From positions 473,428 through 537,427 of the forward strand of contig CALYLW010000325.1 in assembly GCA_944989445.1 (NCBI GenBank): a stretch of 64,000 nt of DNA, written 5' to 3'. Below the pieces are notes generated by a model that was not told the DNA's origin, did no database searches, and worked only from the letters and a program-made list of their open reading frames with translations. Positions 44,987 to 55,644 of this stretch are shown piece by piece. Each line of letters begins with the position of its first letter. Position 1 is the stretch's first letter. The stretch comes from Ampullaceana balthica. Its lineage: Eukaryota > Mollusca > Gastropoda > Lymnaeidae. The translations under genes were made by a program, and so were the position numbers.

Positions 44987-45781
44987 CAACAAGAAACCCC
45001 CCCCCCACACACACACCACACCCCCGACCCATCCTCCCAAGAAACAAACACCTCCACACCCCACACGTACATATTTTTCCTGTTGCCACAACCATGTCAT
45101 GGGTTAAATATAAACACGAGTGGTCTCCCCGTGATTTCCCCCCTTTTGTGCCTGATTTTAACAATCCCGTGTCTCCCGACCAAAAAAACATAAATGCCGT
45201 CAATTCACTAGCGGCTGTCGCATGTGCCAGGAATTATGTGCAGCCTCGTTTTGTATACACAGACTAAAGGTCTGAGGTCCACCAGCGCCCGAGCACAGCG
45301 CTCTGGAATCATTACAGAACCAACACAAGAGCGTGGCGGGGGGAGAGCAGGTTTGGCCCACAAATACGCCCCCGGAGGGGCCCCGGGTAGCCCATGTGGC
45401 ACCCATTGATTACTCTGTCGGTCGCGAACTTCCTGTCCCCCCTGGTTTGTTTGACGATGTCGACTTTGAATGTTTGTAGAATCACGTTTGGGTTAGATAC
45501 GAGGCATAATAAGCCATTCGAATGGAGACGGTTGGTGTTTTATTACTTTACAACGGAATCTGTATGTATTTATTAGTATGGTTCATTAAAATACTCTTTT
45601 TTCAGGCGGACAATTAATATATTGTTTACTAAGCGTGGTATGTAGCAAAATTTTAGTAGAGGCATTTGACAAGCAGGATACGGCCCTTTAAAACTAGAAG
45701 TGCAATTACTTGGGGTCCAAGGAAGTCGCAAATGTGTTTTGATGTGGATGTCAGAAATGGTGGTGCAAGGATGGGTGCTTG
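44987..45781. other. No gene recognised
   Basis: A C-rich run opens the stretch. 45200-45440 is GC-rich and open in several frames on both strands, which is typical of composition rather than coding. Confidence 0.4.
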
Positions 45782-45851
45782 CAGTGGCGTAGCTAGAACT
45801 TTTGCCGCGAGGGGCGAATCGCCCCCCACCACCCCCTTAGCTACGCCACTG
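45782..45851. mobile_element. Short hAT-like MITE H4, copy 2
   Basis: A 70-bp element with ends CAGTGGCGTAGCTA and TTAGCTACGCCACTG. The TIRs are nearly perfect and make up much of the element. Flanking octamers GGTGCTTG and AGTGTTTG agree at 6 of 8. Confidence 0.85.
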
Positions 45852-46191
45852 AGTGTTTGTTTAGTTCTACAGATGACAGGCTTCCCATTTCATCGGTTGT
45901 TGATTAACTGGAGAACAAAGGGCAACATCGATACAAACATTTTGGGAAGGTATCGGTGCAACGGATACTAGGTCACTTGAAAGCTAAAAGAGCCGGCAAA
46001 AAATAGTAAAGCTCGAGAACAAATGTGGTTGAAAGATCACGTTAAAAAAAAAGAAATTATCGAACTAAAGATACAAATCGCACTCCAACAGGTAAGATTA
46101 CTTACACCTGGGACCTCAGGTCATAGTAAAAATTTTGGCTTCATATATTGTGATTGTCGTAGTAAATTACATATACATAATATATTTAAAT

Positions 46192-46290
46192 CAAGGGTCT
46201 CAAACTCAATTTGCCTCGGGGGCCGCATAAGTCAGAGTCTGGGTGATGCTGGGCCGCATCAAGTTAATACAACCCAAAAAAAAGTAGAAC
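46192..46290 (+). mobile_element. hAT-like element, left end only
   Basis: Starts CAAGGGTCTCAAACTCAATT and continues with 'gggggccgcat' and 'ctgggccgcatcaagtt', a familiar subterminal pattern of hAT transposons. I found no matching right end, so it is probably truncated. Confidence 0.7.
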
Positions 46291-48138
46291 TGTTCAGTCC
46301 CCCCCACCCCCCAATCTTTATTCATTAGTATTTATTAAAGGTTCAAACATTGGCTTAACGTAAACTCTATTGAACTTTTATTACTTGCTTGATAGTAACA
46401 TTTAAGTCCCCTGTGTGTGCTTTTATTACCAACATACCCCTAGACATCGAAAACACGGTGTGTTAACCACAGACTGCAACATAATGATACTTGCACATAT
46501 TTAAGCGCAAAAAACAACAACAACAACACACACACTATAAAATCAAATGTAAATATATTGCATTCAACTGATGGTTGTCTAATTGGGGGACTTTCTTGCA
46601 CTCTTCGAAAGTCGTGAATAACCCGTCTATAAATATCTCCTCCCGGCATGCCTCATCTACAAGGAACCGGATGTTACTTGTCAAATATGAGGCTCTAAGT
46701 ACTAGAGGAACGAACCACGAGGCTGGACGAGGGCCGTCACTATTGTCAGAAAGATTGCCAGGAAGTCCCAGTTTTTGGGGGGCGTGGCTCATCAATCCCC
46801 GAGACAACAATTAAGCCCTCAGTCAACGCTCGTTAGATCACTTTGTGGTCACCGTCTACTTATCGCTCAATTTATACCAACTTTTAAATTTTTAAGAAAA
46901 ATTCTCGGTAATAATAGACCCGAGAAAATGTCAGCCCTCGTTACGAGAACCAACCTGCTCGGACGGATGCAGCTGAACCCGGTCATTACAGGGACTCGTT
47001 TTGATTTCTTCTTGATGAAAGGGTCACGTGACGGGCTAGATTTCTGCTGACGTTTTCGATTGCGGGCATAACACCCGCGTCTGATGTCGAGGGGTTGGGG
47101 GAGGTCGAAAGTGAGCGAATTTATGTACGGGTGAAGTCCTCGCACCGCCAACTCCCCCACCTCCCTCTGCCAATGCCTCAACACCCACAATCATTTCTCT
47201 CCCCCCCCCCGGCTATCGGGTCAACCTGTGTGACGGGCGTGGGACTAATTGGACGTAACTGAAAACTGAATATAGAATTTCTATTTGTGTGGTAGGAAAG
47301 TATCAAATAAGTGCATTAATATTAGTTCAAAATCCGCAGTTGAAGGACTGGTCAGATTGACCACTCGAATGTCAGAGATTTATATAACGGGGAAAAATCT
47401 TTAGCAAGATGGAGCTATTCTTAACAGTTTTAAAAATACATTACTATAACCTTCTCTTATTTGAAGTAATTATTTCTTTAAAGTGTCAACGAAACAACGA
47501 TTTGAATTTCATTAATGTAAAATTCATCAACTCCGGTAAATTCACGTTAAAAAGAAAATCGGTCGTTATGACACTGATAAAAATATAAATGAATAAAGAT
47601 TGAGTCACGATTGAATGGTTTTATGAAATTGACATTGAAGTCCTCGGCAAGTTTAGACAGGAGCAGAGGCGATAACTGTCCGTTATCCAGTTGTTATCCA
47701 CCGACACGCTCCACTGCAGTGAGGTGAAGCTAACATATCTTTGGGGTCGACGGTAAAATAAAACGATTGAAACATGGTGTCAATCACAGCTATTTTGAAA
47801 CAATGGTTTTTGTAATAAAGTTTTTTATTTTATATCAAGATAAAGTAACCTTAAAAAATGCAAATGTTTCTGCAAAATGCAGATAGCTTTTCTACGATAC
47901 AATAGTGTATCTGGTTTAAATAGGTTAGGCATCTGTCAACTATCATGCATTAGAGTAGAAGAAATCTTCCTGTTGTATAATTTGAACTGTCGCGGTCTCC
48001 AGACGAATCTCTGCCTGGAGCTTTGTAACATTCTTCCCGCATCCAGTCAACTATAATGAGATAACAGTGACGTCATCACAATGTCCACCATCCTTTGTAA
48101 TCCACTTGTAAGTCCAGCACCCTCTCCCCCCCAACACG
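46291..48138. other. No gene recognised; GC-balanced island
   Basis: 46600-47060 is GC-balanced and apparently single-copy, with overlapping frames on both strands (46535-46810, 46775-47050, 46867-47190) that show no known domain. 47250-48060 is AT-rich. Confidence 0.35.
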
Positions 48139-48175
48139 AACACAAACACACACACACACACATACACACGCGCAC
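48139..48175. repeat. (CA)n microsatellite
   Basis: CA run with a few interruptions. Confidence 0.9.
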
Positions 48176-48665
48176 TTTTCCCCCTTAAACTTAAAACGCC
48201 TGGAGTTTCGACCAATCAATGGCTTCCTTGATAGATTCGTCTTGGACCGGTGCACTACTGAGTGACGCAACAGGAAGCTAGTTTAGGGTGAGTCCATTTA
48301 AATTCTCCAGACACAGTGAGGGGTGGGAGGGTTGGGGCTCGGGAGAGGGGGTGTGTCATTTAAATAGCTACTCCCCGTTATACAACAATGGTCAGATTTT
48401 GCACTTGGTTCGTGTTGTTGACGCACAAATGACCTTGGTTATTTTTTTATTTTTTTTAGGTTTCAGTACGGAATTGAAGGGAACAAAACGCGGCTAATTC
48501 TTTTGTGTCTGTCAAATTACATTCTATGCTTCCGTTGGGCGGTATTATGATAGATGCGGTCAAAGAGCCGTTAATAGTTAAAAACGTGAGCTACGCCATG
48601 GAGCACACATAAGATGTTTTCGTTTCAATGATTTATTTTCAACATAAATTTGTAGATTTATAATT
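48176..48665. other. No gene recognised
   Basis: Mixed sequence leading to a truncated SINE. Confidence 0.45.
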
Positions 48666-48806
48666 TCGAGCCCAGGTACTGGCAAGGCCTCTGGGGCATT
48701 GTGCTGGCCACACATTCCCCTGCTCGTTAGTGGTGGCTAAAAACTTGTGAACGCTACATCACTTGCCCCATAGTCCGTCATGGACTGGAAAGGGGGTCAT
48801 TTTTTA
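48666..48806 (+). mobile_element. SINE-1, 5'-truncated copy
   Basis: Begins inside the B box (TCGAGCCC) and then matches the body and tail of the full copy that starts 80 bases downstream, including 'ctggccacacattcccctgc' and 'gtgaacgctacatcacttgc'. It ends in a short T run. Confidence 0.88.
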
Positions 48807-48884
48807 AATTATAAAATTATAAAATGTTGTATATAGAGAAATTTTGTGAAAAATAAATCATTCGAATGAACTAAAATTTAATTA

Positions 48885-49095
48885 CAGGGGCGCGATGGTC
48901 TAAGTGGTAGCGCACTGGACTATCGATCCGAGGAAGATCACGAGTCGCGTATTCGAGCCCGGGTACTGGCTGGGCCCCTGGGTCATTGTGCTGGCCACAC
49001 ATTCCCCTGCTCGTTAGTGGTGGCTAAAAACTTGTGAACGCTACATCACTTGCCCCATAGTCCTTCATGGACTGGAAAGGTGTCATTTTTTTTTC
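48885..49095 (+). mobile_element. tRNA-derived SINE-1, full copy
   Basis: The head has a pol III A box (TGGTCTAAGTGG) and B box (TATTCGAGCC) in tRNA spacing. The body contains 'ggccacacattcccctgctc' and the tail is a T run. Flanking sequences AAAATTTAATTA (48873-48884) and AAAATTTTATTA (49096-49107) agree at 11 of 12 and look like the target duplication. Transcription would be by RNA polymerase III. It depends on a partner LINE for movement; which one is unknown. Confidence 0.9.
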
Positions 49096-49279
49096 AAAAT
49101 TTTATTATTCATTCTTTTTATTGAACTCATTCACATACCAATTTCTGGTTGTCGGACATACTGATGCGAACGCATGCAATAACATTCACGTATGTTACTT
49201 GGGCTATTGGAAGAAGTGGGGGCCTTAGGCACCTCAGTAGAACCTAGTAATAGTAATAACAGCAACAGTTTGTTAAATT

Positions 49280-49702
49280 ATGCGCTTAATATTCTTTGAG
49301 CATATCCAACTAAGAGGTGTAGAAACCATTGATAAACTAGAACAAATTAAAAAAAGAGCTGCCAAATTCATTACTGGAGAATATTCAAAACTGACAAGAA
49401 TAACACCATTAGTTTAATCATTAAACCTTGAAACACTAGAGGATAGAAGAACCAAGAGTAAAGTAGTAATCATACATAAAGCAATTAACTCTAATTTAGA
49501 AATACAACACAAAGATAACTTAATACAACCCTCAGATAGACATAAGGATAAAAACACCTTTCTTATTCCGTATGCAAGAACAAACACATACAAGTTTTCG
49601 TTCTTCCCTTCCGGAATTCGGGCGTGGAATTGGTTGCCTGAAGAAACCAGGAAAGCCAACACTTTATCAACATTTAAAACTCTAATAAGAATGCAGGACT
49701 AA
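49280..49702 (+). pseudogene. Non-LTR retrotransposon, C-terminal end of ORF2
   Basis: A 140-codon + frame with one internal TAA (at about 49417) ends in a stop at 49700-49702. It reads EHIQLRGVETIDKLEQIKK, then RAAKFITGEY, SLNLETLEDRRTKSKVVIIH, and FFPSGIRAWNWLPEE near the end. This order (QKRAA-x-FI, SLxxRR, TNTYKxSFFPxxIRxWNxLP) is the conserved tail following the reverse transcriptase in jockey/CR1-like LINEs. The catalytic part is missing, as expected for 5' truncation. About 130 bases of 3' untranslated sequence follow, with a duplicated 'gagcgtctgaaacagat' at 49752-49788. Confidence 0.93.
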
Positions 49703-49830
49703 ACACAAACCATAGATAAGCATAGGACGCAATAATCATCTGTAAAGAAGGAGCGTCTGAAACAGATTAGATGAGCGTCTGAAACAGATAAGAGGTGTAC
49801 AGATTTAAGACTTACAACCAAAGTTTATTG

Positions 49831-50125
49831 AAAGCAAGTTTAAGCAATAGATCTGACGATTCTAAGGAATGGAGCCTGAACATTGCGCACATATGATGGA
49901 CAAGGGGTGTAGCAAACCCCGTCATTACATAGTTGCTAATGCAAATACCCAATACATTACGTGATATTTAAAACTTGAGTGCTACACATTAGAACACCAA
50001 CGTGGCCTCGTGGTTACAAAGTTACACCATTCATATTTCTTTGTGTCCGGATCAGGAACTTTTTCTGTCCATTTGTACTCGTCTTTTAAGCTTTATAGGT
50101 ACACGACCATTATGTAAAGGGACCC
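49831..50125. other. No gene recognised
   Basis: Short single-copy stretch between a retrotransposon tail and a minisatellite. Confidence 0.45.
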
Positions 50126-50310
50126 CAAGCTCAAGGGCGTATACCATGTTAAAACACCACAAAGTCGAGGGCGTATATCATGTTAAAACACCACATAGTC
50201 GAGGGCATATACCATGTTAAAACACCGCCAGATTGTAAGTGTATATTATATTAAAGCACATCAAGCTCGAGGGCGGATATCATGTTAAGGCATCACAATG
50301 TGAAGGTCGT
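50126..50310. repeat. About 34-bp tandem repeat, 5 copies
   Basis: Units contain 'gagggcgtatatcatgttaa' followed by 'aacaccacaaagt'; later copies are progressively more diverged. Confidence 0.9.
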
Positions 50311-52639
50311 ATCAAGGTATTTATTCAAAGGGAAAATAACTTTCAAAGAAGAAAATGAACGGCTTTCTCCTTCTTTTAATGGAAAATTTTTAAAACTTAA
50401 AAAAAAATTACTTAAAAAAGAAAGACGCAAAAATCTTACATTAGTCAATGTCTTGAAAGCTATGCAGTGTCTAGTCATGCCGCAGGCTTCATTCTCCCCC
50501 TCGACACGCCACTGCTCATACAGTCGAAATGAGGTTTTCTTATCCATATTTAATGCCGCCAGAGGCGTAGACGTCGGCATCATAATGAATTTCGGTCTGG
50601 GGGATATTGTTCGGACCTATGATCTTTGTGCAATCAGTTATATAAGCGCTCGTCGAATAAAGTACTTTGCTCGGTCCGAGGGAAAGGGCCAGCTACTCGC
50701 AAACAAAAAATAAATTGTAAGAGTTAACTCAAAATGTGTTTTTTTCCATAACATGCGTAATAACATTGGTGGTTCGCGTGATTACGACCGCTGCCAGACG
50801 GTTTGTATAGACAAAGATTGCAGAGTCAACTTTTGTAGCTTCGGGCCATGAAGCGTATAGTAAAATAGAAACGGCACACATTCTGTAATGCAGTGCACTA
50901 CAAAATAAAAATACTAATGCCATTTACCCTGGCTTTTTCGAATACATAAATTATATAATGGAAAGAATATTTGAAAATTATGAAAAAATATTTTACAAAG
51001 CCATAAAGCCATAAAACGTATGTCCCTTAGTAAATGGGACTTTAAAAAAAACGTAACAGAATATTTCTTGAAAATTCACAAGAAAGTTTAGAATAATATA
51101 AAACTAAAGCAAAATTTTAAATATAGTAACCAGAGCTATATAATATATAGATGTATTAGTATAAATATAGAGAGATACTGCATGATATACATATTTAAAG
51201 TAATATAGTAAGTGTACATTCAAAGCTGGACACACAATGCACAGCTGTAACATGAACGTCACAGTTAAGTCCCGTCTCGTTTCTCTTTGAATCCCGGGAT
51301 GTTATCGTTACTCCCGGTGGCTGAGGGAGTAATCCTACGTAACAATCTGTGTCAGACTCCTGTTCGAAACTATTTCTATTTGAGGCATTTGCAGAGACAA
51401 ACACCACAATAAACACAGAAGTCACATTTACAATGACAGATAGACACGAGTGGGCGACTACCATCACAGCCAATGGCGAATACCCCAAAATGGGGGTCAG
51501 CTAAACCCCAACACCAAGGGATCGAGTAGTTACACGTACAACCCTCCAAATTCAGCGCCACGGTTCGAAAACCCCAACTTCATGCCAGTGACGTCGCATT
51601 TCCCTCCCAGGAAAAAACCAAGCCAGAAAAAAATATTTTACTCATCGTGAACCGTCAATTAGTCCCCCTACTAATTTAATAAAAGTTCATATTTTTTCGT
51701 ATATACATATATATACAAATGGAAATCTTAACACACCTGGTATAGTATCTAATTATAAATGCAACGAAATAAACATTTAGCATTCATTTTCGGCCTATCT
51801 CGCATTTGCGTTGACACTTTAGAAGGGAAAAAAACGTGTTTCGTAAAATCGGGACAGTGTTTTGATTTTCATGGATCCTGCAACGGAAGCGGAACTCCCT
51901 AGAGTCGGGCAGCCATCTTAAGTACGTCACATGGAGTGACAGTGCGTTTTTTCTGTCTCTCACAATTCACAGCTTTCAGGCACTCTGATGGTGTATTTAA
52001 CACTGCCGCTTTCTTGGGGCGGGCGGAGGAAATGAAGCTCCACATATTTTGTTTTCTAGGTCTCCGTTTGATATCACGTCTGGGGGCTGTGAGTTCGGCT
52101 TTGCATAAAAAAAATAAAAATAAAAAAAAATTCGCTATGGCATCGACGCTCCCATAAAAGCGTTTATGTCCTCATTTGCTTTCAGCTCTATTAAGTTACG
52201 GCATGTTTTTGTTATGATCTGGTGAATGGATGCGAAATTTTGGCAAAAGGCAATGGACGAGGAAGCATTAATTTCCTTTTTTTTCTCCTTTTTATATATA
52301 TTTGTGTGTGTGTGCGTGTGTGTTTTATTATTATTATGTTCTTTTTCTTGAGCCTATTTGGCACGCACTGGGAATTCATTGTGAAGATGGGAGATTACAA
52401 TACAAACAGAGCTGCGAGGAGTTCGCTCCGTTTTAAAAAAACAAAAATAACTCCCTAGAAAATAACGTCCTCCCTTGTTCTGATAAACAAACCGCCGCCA
52501 GAAATCCCCATTACCCTTTCCCTACCTCCTACCAACTACGCCCCTACACGCAGCTCGCCACAGGTCATTTTGGACAGAGTTAATTTTGTGTCCGAAATTT
52601 ATCAGAATATCACTTTCAAAATTTCGACAATTTCCCCTG
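50311..52639. other. No gene recognised
   Basis: Mainly AT-rich single-copy sequence. The 143-codon + frame at 50282-50713 starts in the minisatellite and shows no known domain. A lysine-rich stretch in it reflects A runs. The frames at 51195-51561 (minus) also lack domains. Confidence 0.4.
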
Positions 52640-52890
52640 TGCAATAAAGTCAAAGGAAAAGTTAAGTCCATCTTGAGACCATGAAGAGCGAGGGATTGTG
52701 TGGCTAACACATTGCCCAGCCGCCTTTACTTTCCCTTAAACGATGTCAGGTACCCATTCGAAGCTGGGGGAACTCGGGGACCTTGACTGCATAGAGGCTC
52801 GAACCCATGACTCTCGAGGCTCGAACCCGTGACCCTCGAGAGTCTAGGTACGAGAGCCCGGCGCGCTACCGCTCGACCCACTTGTCCCCT
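52640..52890 (-). mobile_element. tRNA-derived SINE-3
   Basis: On the minus strand the head reads GGGGACAAGTGGGTCGAGCGG, with an A box (TGGGTCGAGCGG). A B box, GGGTTCGAGCC, occurs twice about 26 bases apart, showing a small tandem duplication of the T-arm region. The body ('gggcaatgtgttagccacac', 'aatccctcgctcttcatgg') resembles the body of SINE-1, so the two families probably share a module behind different heads. The 3' limit is approximate. Confidence 0.8.
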
Positions 52891-53016
52891 TTCATGTACA
52901 ACAAACTCAATGAAATCGATGAAAATATGCTCTAGAGTTTTTTCGTATCTAAATATTGAAGGAGGCACATTAGTAATGTTATATTTATTTTGGCTTTGGG
53001 TGTGTGTATGTGTTTT

Positions 53017-53483
53017 TAAATCCCTTATATTAACTTCGCGGCCGTCTCATCATCTCATCATCTCATGGGCTGGGCGGGCGGAGAAACAAAAGTCAAAAAT
53101 GACCCACTTCCAGTGATCCGATCGAGCTGAAATTTGGCACACGGACCCATCTCACCTAACAATGCATCGTATTGAAATTTCAGATCGATCGATTGAACCG
53201 TAATTATATTAATGCATTTTTAGTCTTTCCTTATATAACGTATGTAATTCAAATTCACGGCTTGTTATTGTTTTTTTCCCACGTGAGTTTGAGTTGACGC
53301 TTAGACGTCGACCGTCGTGCCGACACCCCCTCACGTCCCATCCCCCGTTAAAAGACAGGGGACATCACTCGTTGTCAGTCTGTAAATATTTGTGGCGTTG
53401 GAAAATAATCAATACTTATAATTATGACTCAAATATAAGGGATTTATAGTAGAAAACTTTGTTTTTACGGGTTTGTTTTATTT
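53017..53483 (+). mobile_element. TIR element T, copy D
   Basis: Ends TAAATCCCTTATAT and ATATAAGGGATTTA (53446), followed by the same 'tagtagaaaactttg...gggtttgttt' stretch as copies A and B. The interior matches copies A and B closely, including the 'gatcgagctgaaatttggc' and 'cagatcgatcgattg' blocks. Confidence 0.84.
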
Positions 53484-53581
53484 TCTTCTAAAAAAGAAGG
53501 AATTAAGTCATGTTATTTGTCCTTATATGATAACCCTTACTGCTATTTTTAATAACTTAATATCCTTAATTTCATCTAGAC

Positions 53582-54517
53582 CAGGGATGGCCAGGCCTGA
53601 AGTAACTGAGAGCCATTTTAACCACGTTTTATTAACTCGCTTTCGTTCCTGTTTGTCCAAGATTTTTTAAATCTGCCAACGTAAAATTGAACCACTTCTG
53701 ATAGTCTCAGAGATCTGAAAATTTTACCACAGATAGATCTTGGATGACAATGCATTGTATCAAAATTTCAGATCGATCGAATTTACCGTTATTAAATTAT
53801 TGAACTTTTTAGTTTATATATAGTCTATATAAAAGCATCTGTACCGTCTGCTTTTTTTGACATCCGTGAGTTCACCCCGTGACCACATCACAATGTTTTT
53901 AAAACGTTGGGTGGGCGCTTGGGATGTGTTTGGTAAAATAAATAGAGGTAAAAAATATTTTTAAAAAACCAGGTTGTTATAAGTGGAATAAAAAGAATAA
54001 AATAAATAGAAGTAAAAAAAAGATTGTTAAAAACCACGTTTTTATAAGCGGACTAAAAAGAAGAAAATAAGTTAAAACTTATTATTCCAAGTACTTCGAT
54101 TTAATATGACTAAAAACGTGGGACGGGTGTTTGGTATAAAAATTAAAGATTTCTAATTTAGAAAGCAAAAGAGTAATATATAAGTGAGAGAATGAGTGAA
54201 CCGCATATGTTAAACCTGATAACGTCCCACGTTTTTGGTCATATTAAATGGAGGTACTTGAACTAATAAGTTTTAACTTATTTTCTTCTTTTAAGTCCGC
54301 TTATAAACACGTTGTTTTTTTAAAATCTTTTTTTACTTCTATGATTTAAAATAAAAAAACTTGTTGAGAGCCGCATTGTAGCAATATGGTTTATTAAACC
54401 TGGCTTGGAAATCTGCCGGGAATCCGTGTTACATATATTTCATAAATTGTTCGCGAGCCGCAAAGTGAACACAGAAGAGCCGCATGCGGCTCGCGAGCCG
54501 CGGTTTGGCCACCGTTG
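53582..54517 (-). mobile_element. hAT element H1, large composite copy
   Basis: 936 bp, in reverse orientation to 25928-26136. It starts CAGGGATGGCCAGGCCTG and ends CGGTTTGGCCACCGTTG, with the same GCGGCTCGCGAGCCGC block at the right. Flanking octamers ATCTAGAC (53574-53581) and ATATAGAC (54518-54525) agree at 7 of 8. The interior holds a fragment of TIR element T (about 53711-53820) and a long inverted repeat (about 54000-54350). No transposase. Confidence 0.9.
54000..54350. repeat. Inverted repeat, about 125-bp arms
   Basis: The left arm (about 54000-54125) and right arm (about 54224-54350) are reverse complements with scattered mismatches, joined by a 98-base spacer. Both contain 'cgtttttataagcgg'-like and 'aagaagaaaataagttaaaa' blocks. 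A partial direct copy of the left arm lies just before it (about 53936-53990). It is a foldback element or a remnant of one, nested in the hAT element. Confidence 0.88.
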
Positions 54518-54561
54518 ATATAGACATTCTCTCAAATAAAAAAATAAGTCCCTTAAGTCTT

Positions 54562-54640
54562 AATACATCTCACCCCAGGTTGTGTTGATTCACCTGTTGA
54601 TACATCTCACCCCAGGTTGTGTTGATTCACCTGTTGATAA
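54562..54640. repeat. About 38-bp direct repeat, 2 copies
   Basis: Two near-identical units containing 'tacatctcaccccaggttgt' and 'gttgattcacctgttga', with a diverged third. Confidence 0.88.
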
Positions 54641-55644
54641 AGCTCCCACAAGTTTGTGGTTGACCTGATTTTCAGTCAACACAGACAGTATCACCATGAC
54701 TACCAATTTAACACTATGGCCACAAATGACAGAAACTCTACTGTCACCACCAAATAATAATGTCGAATGTTCTAGAGACTAACAAATTGAGAAAGCCAAA
54801 TTTCAAATTTCCAATTAAATCGCTACCACCTTTCTTATCAATGTCTAGATGGAAATAAATAAAATACCATCCAAAAAAAAATATATCCCTCTATTTTCTT
54901 GAAAGGAAACTGCTCTTCAAGTCTGAATTTAAAGTTCAGCTCCATATTGATTTTTTCTTCAAAGACCTTGTCCTGATGTCAAATGCGACTTTAAAATCTT
55001 ATAGCCTATCGAGTTGGAGATTAAAGCACGAAACAGCACCCCACCCCCTTTCCCCTATTCTTTCCTTTCGTGTCACCCCTGTTCTTCCTTCCTCTGATGT
55101 TTTTTTTTCCTGTTCACTTTTTAAAATTCACCTCATTCCAATTTATTTTCCCCTTTTACCGCAGCTTTAGAGAGAAGAATAAAACTCGCTGGCATCAGTC
55201 AGCCCTTGGGTCCTCTGGTCACACAAGAAACGAGTCGCGGTGCATTCATTAGTAGTATGTTCAAAGATGATGAAATTTGGTGCGTTGGAAGAAAACCCTT
55301 TCTTGTCATCGTGCGTAAATGGCGAAAGTCGTTTGAAATATCGTTAAAAGCAGCGCAGTTTTTACTCAATTTTCTCTATTAAGGTTAAAAAAAACTGTGT
55401 GGAAAAGAAACCCAGGATGAAAGAATCGATAGGCAATGTTGGAGAAAGACAATTGACCAGTCAGGAAAACACAATGACCAGTCAGACGAAGACAAAGGAC
55501 GGATCAGAGTTGAAAGAATTGAACCTGTCAGGCCGCGTCACCGCTCGTGTTTCTGCTTTTAATCCGGAGTCCATAACAATAGGTCCCCCAAGGCAGTGGC
55601 GGATACCGAGCTTGTAGTTAACAGTTTGGTATCAGGGTTTATTA
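54641..55644. other. No gene recognised
   Basis: AT-rich single-copy sequence. The frames at 54976-55252 and 55399-55617 have no known domain. Confidence 0.4.

Noticed and set aside
46535..47190. Transposase fragments next to the hAT-like left end at 46192
   Set aside because: The overlapping frames show no zinc-finger or hAT dimerisation features that I can recognise.
48885..48970. A working tRNA gene
   Set aside because: The A and B boxes are present, but the sequence continues into a repeated body and T-rich tail with a target duplication and matches other copies, so it is a SINE head.
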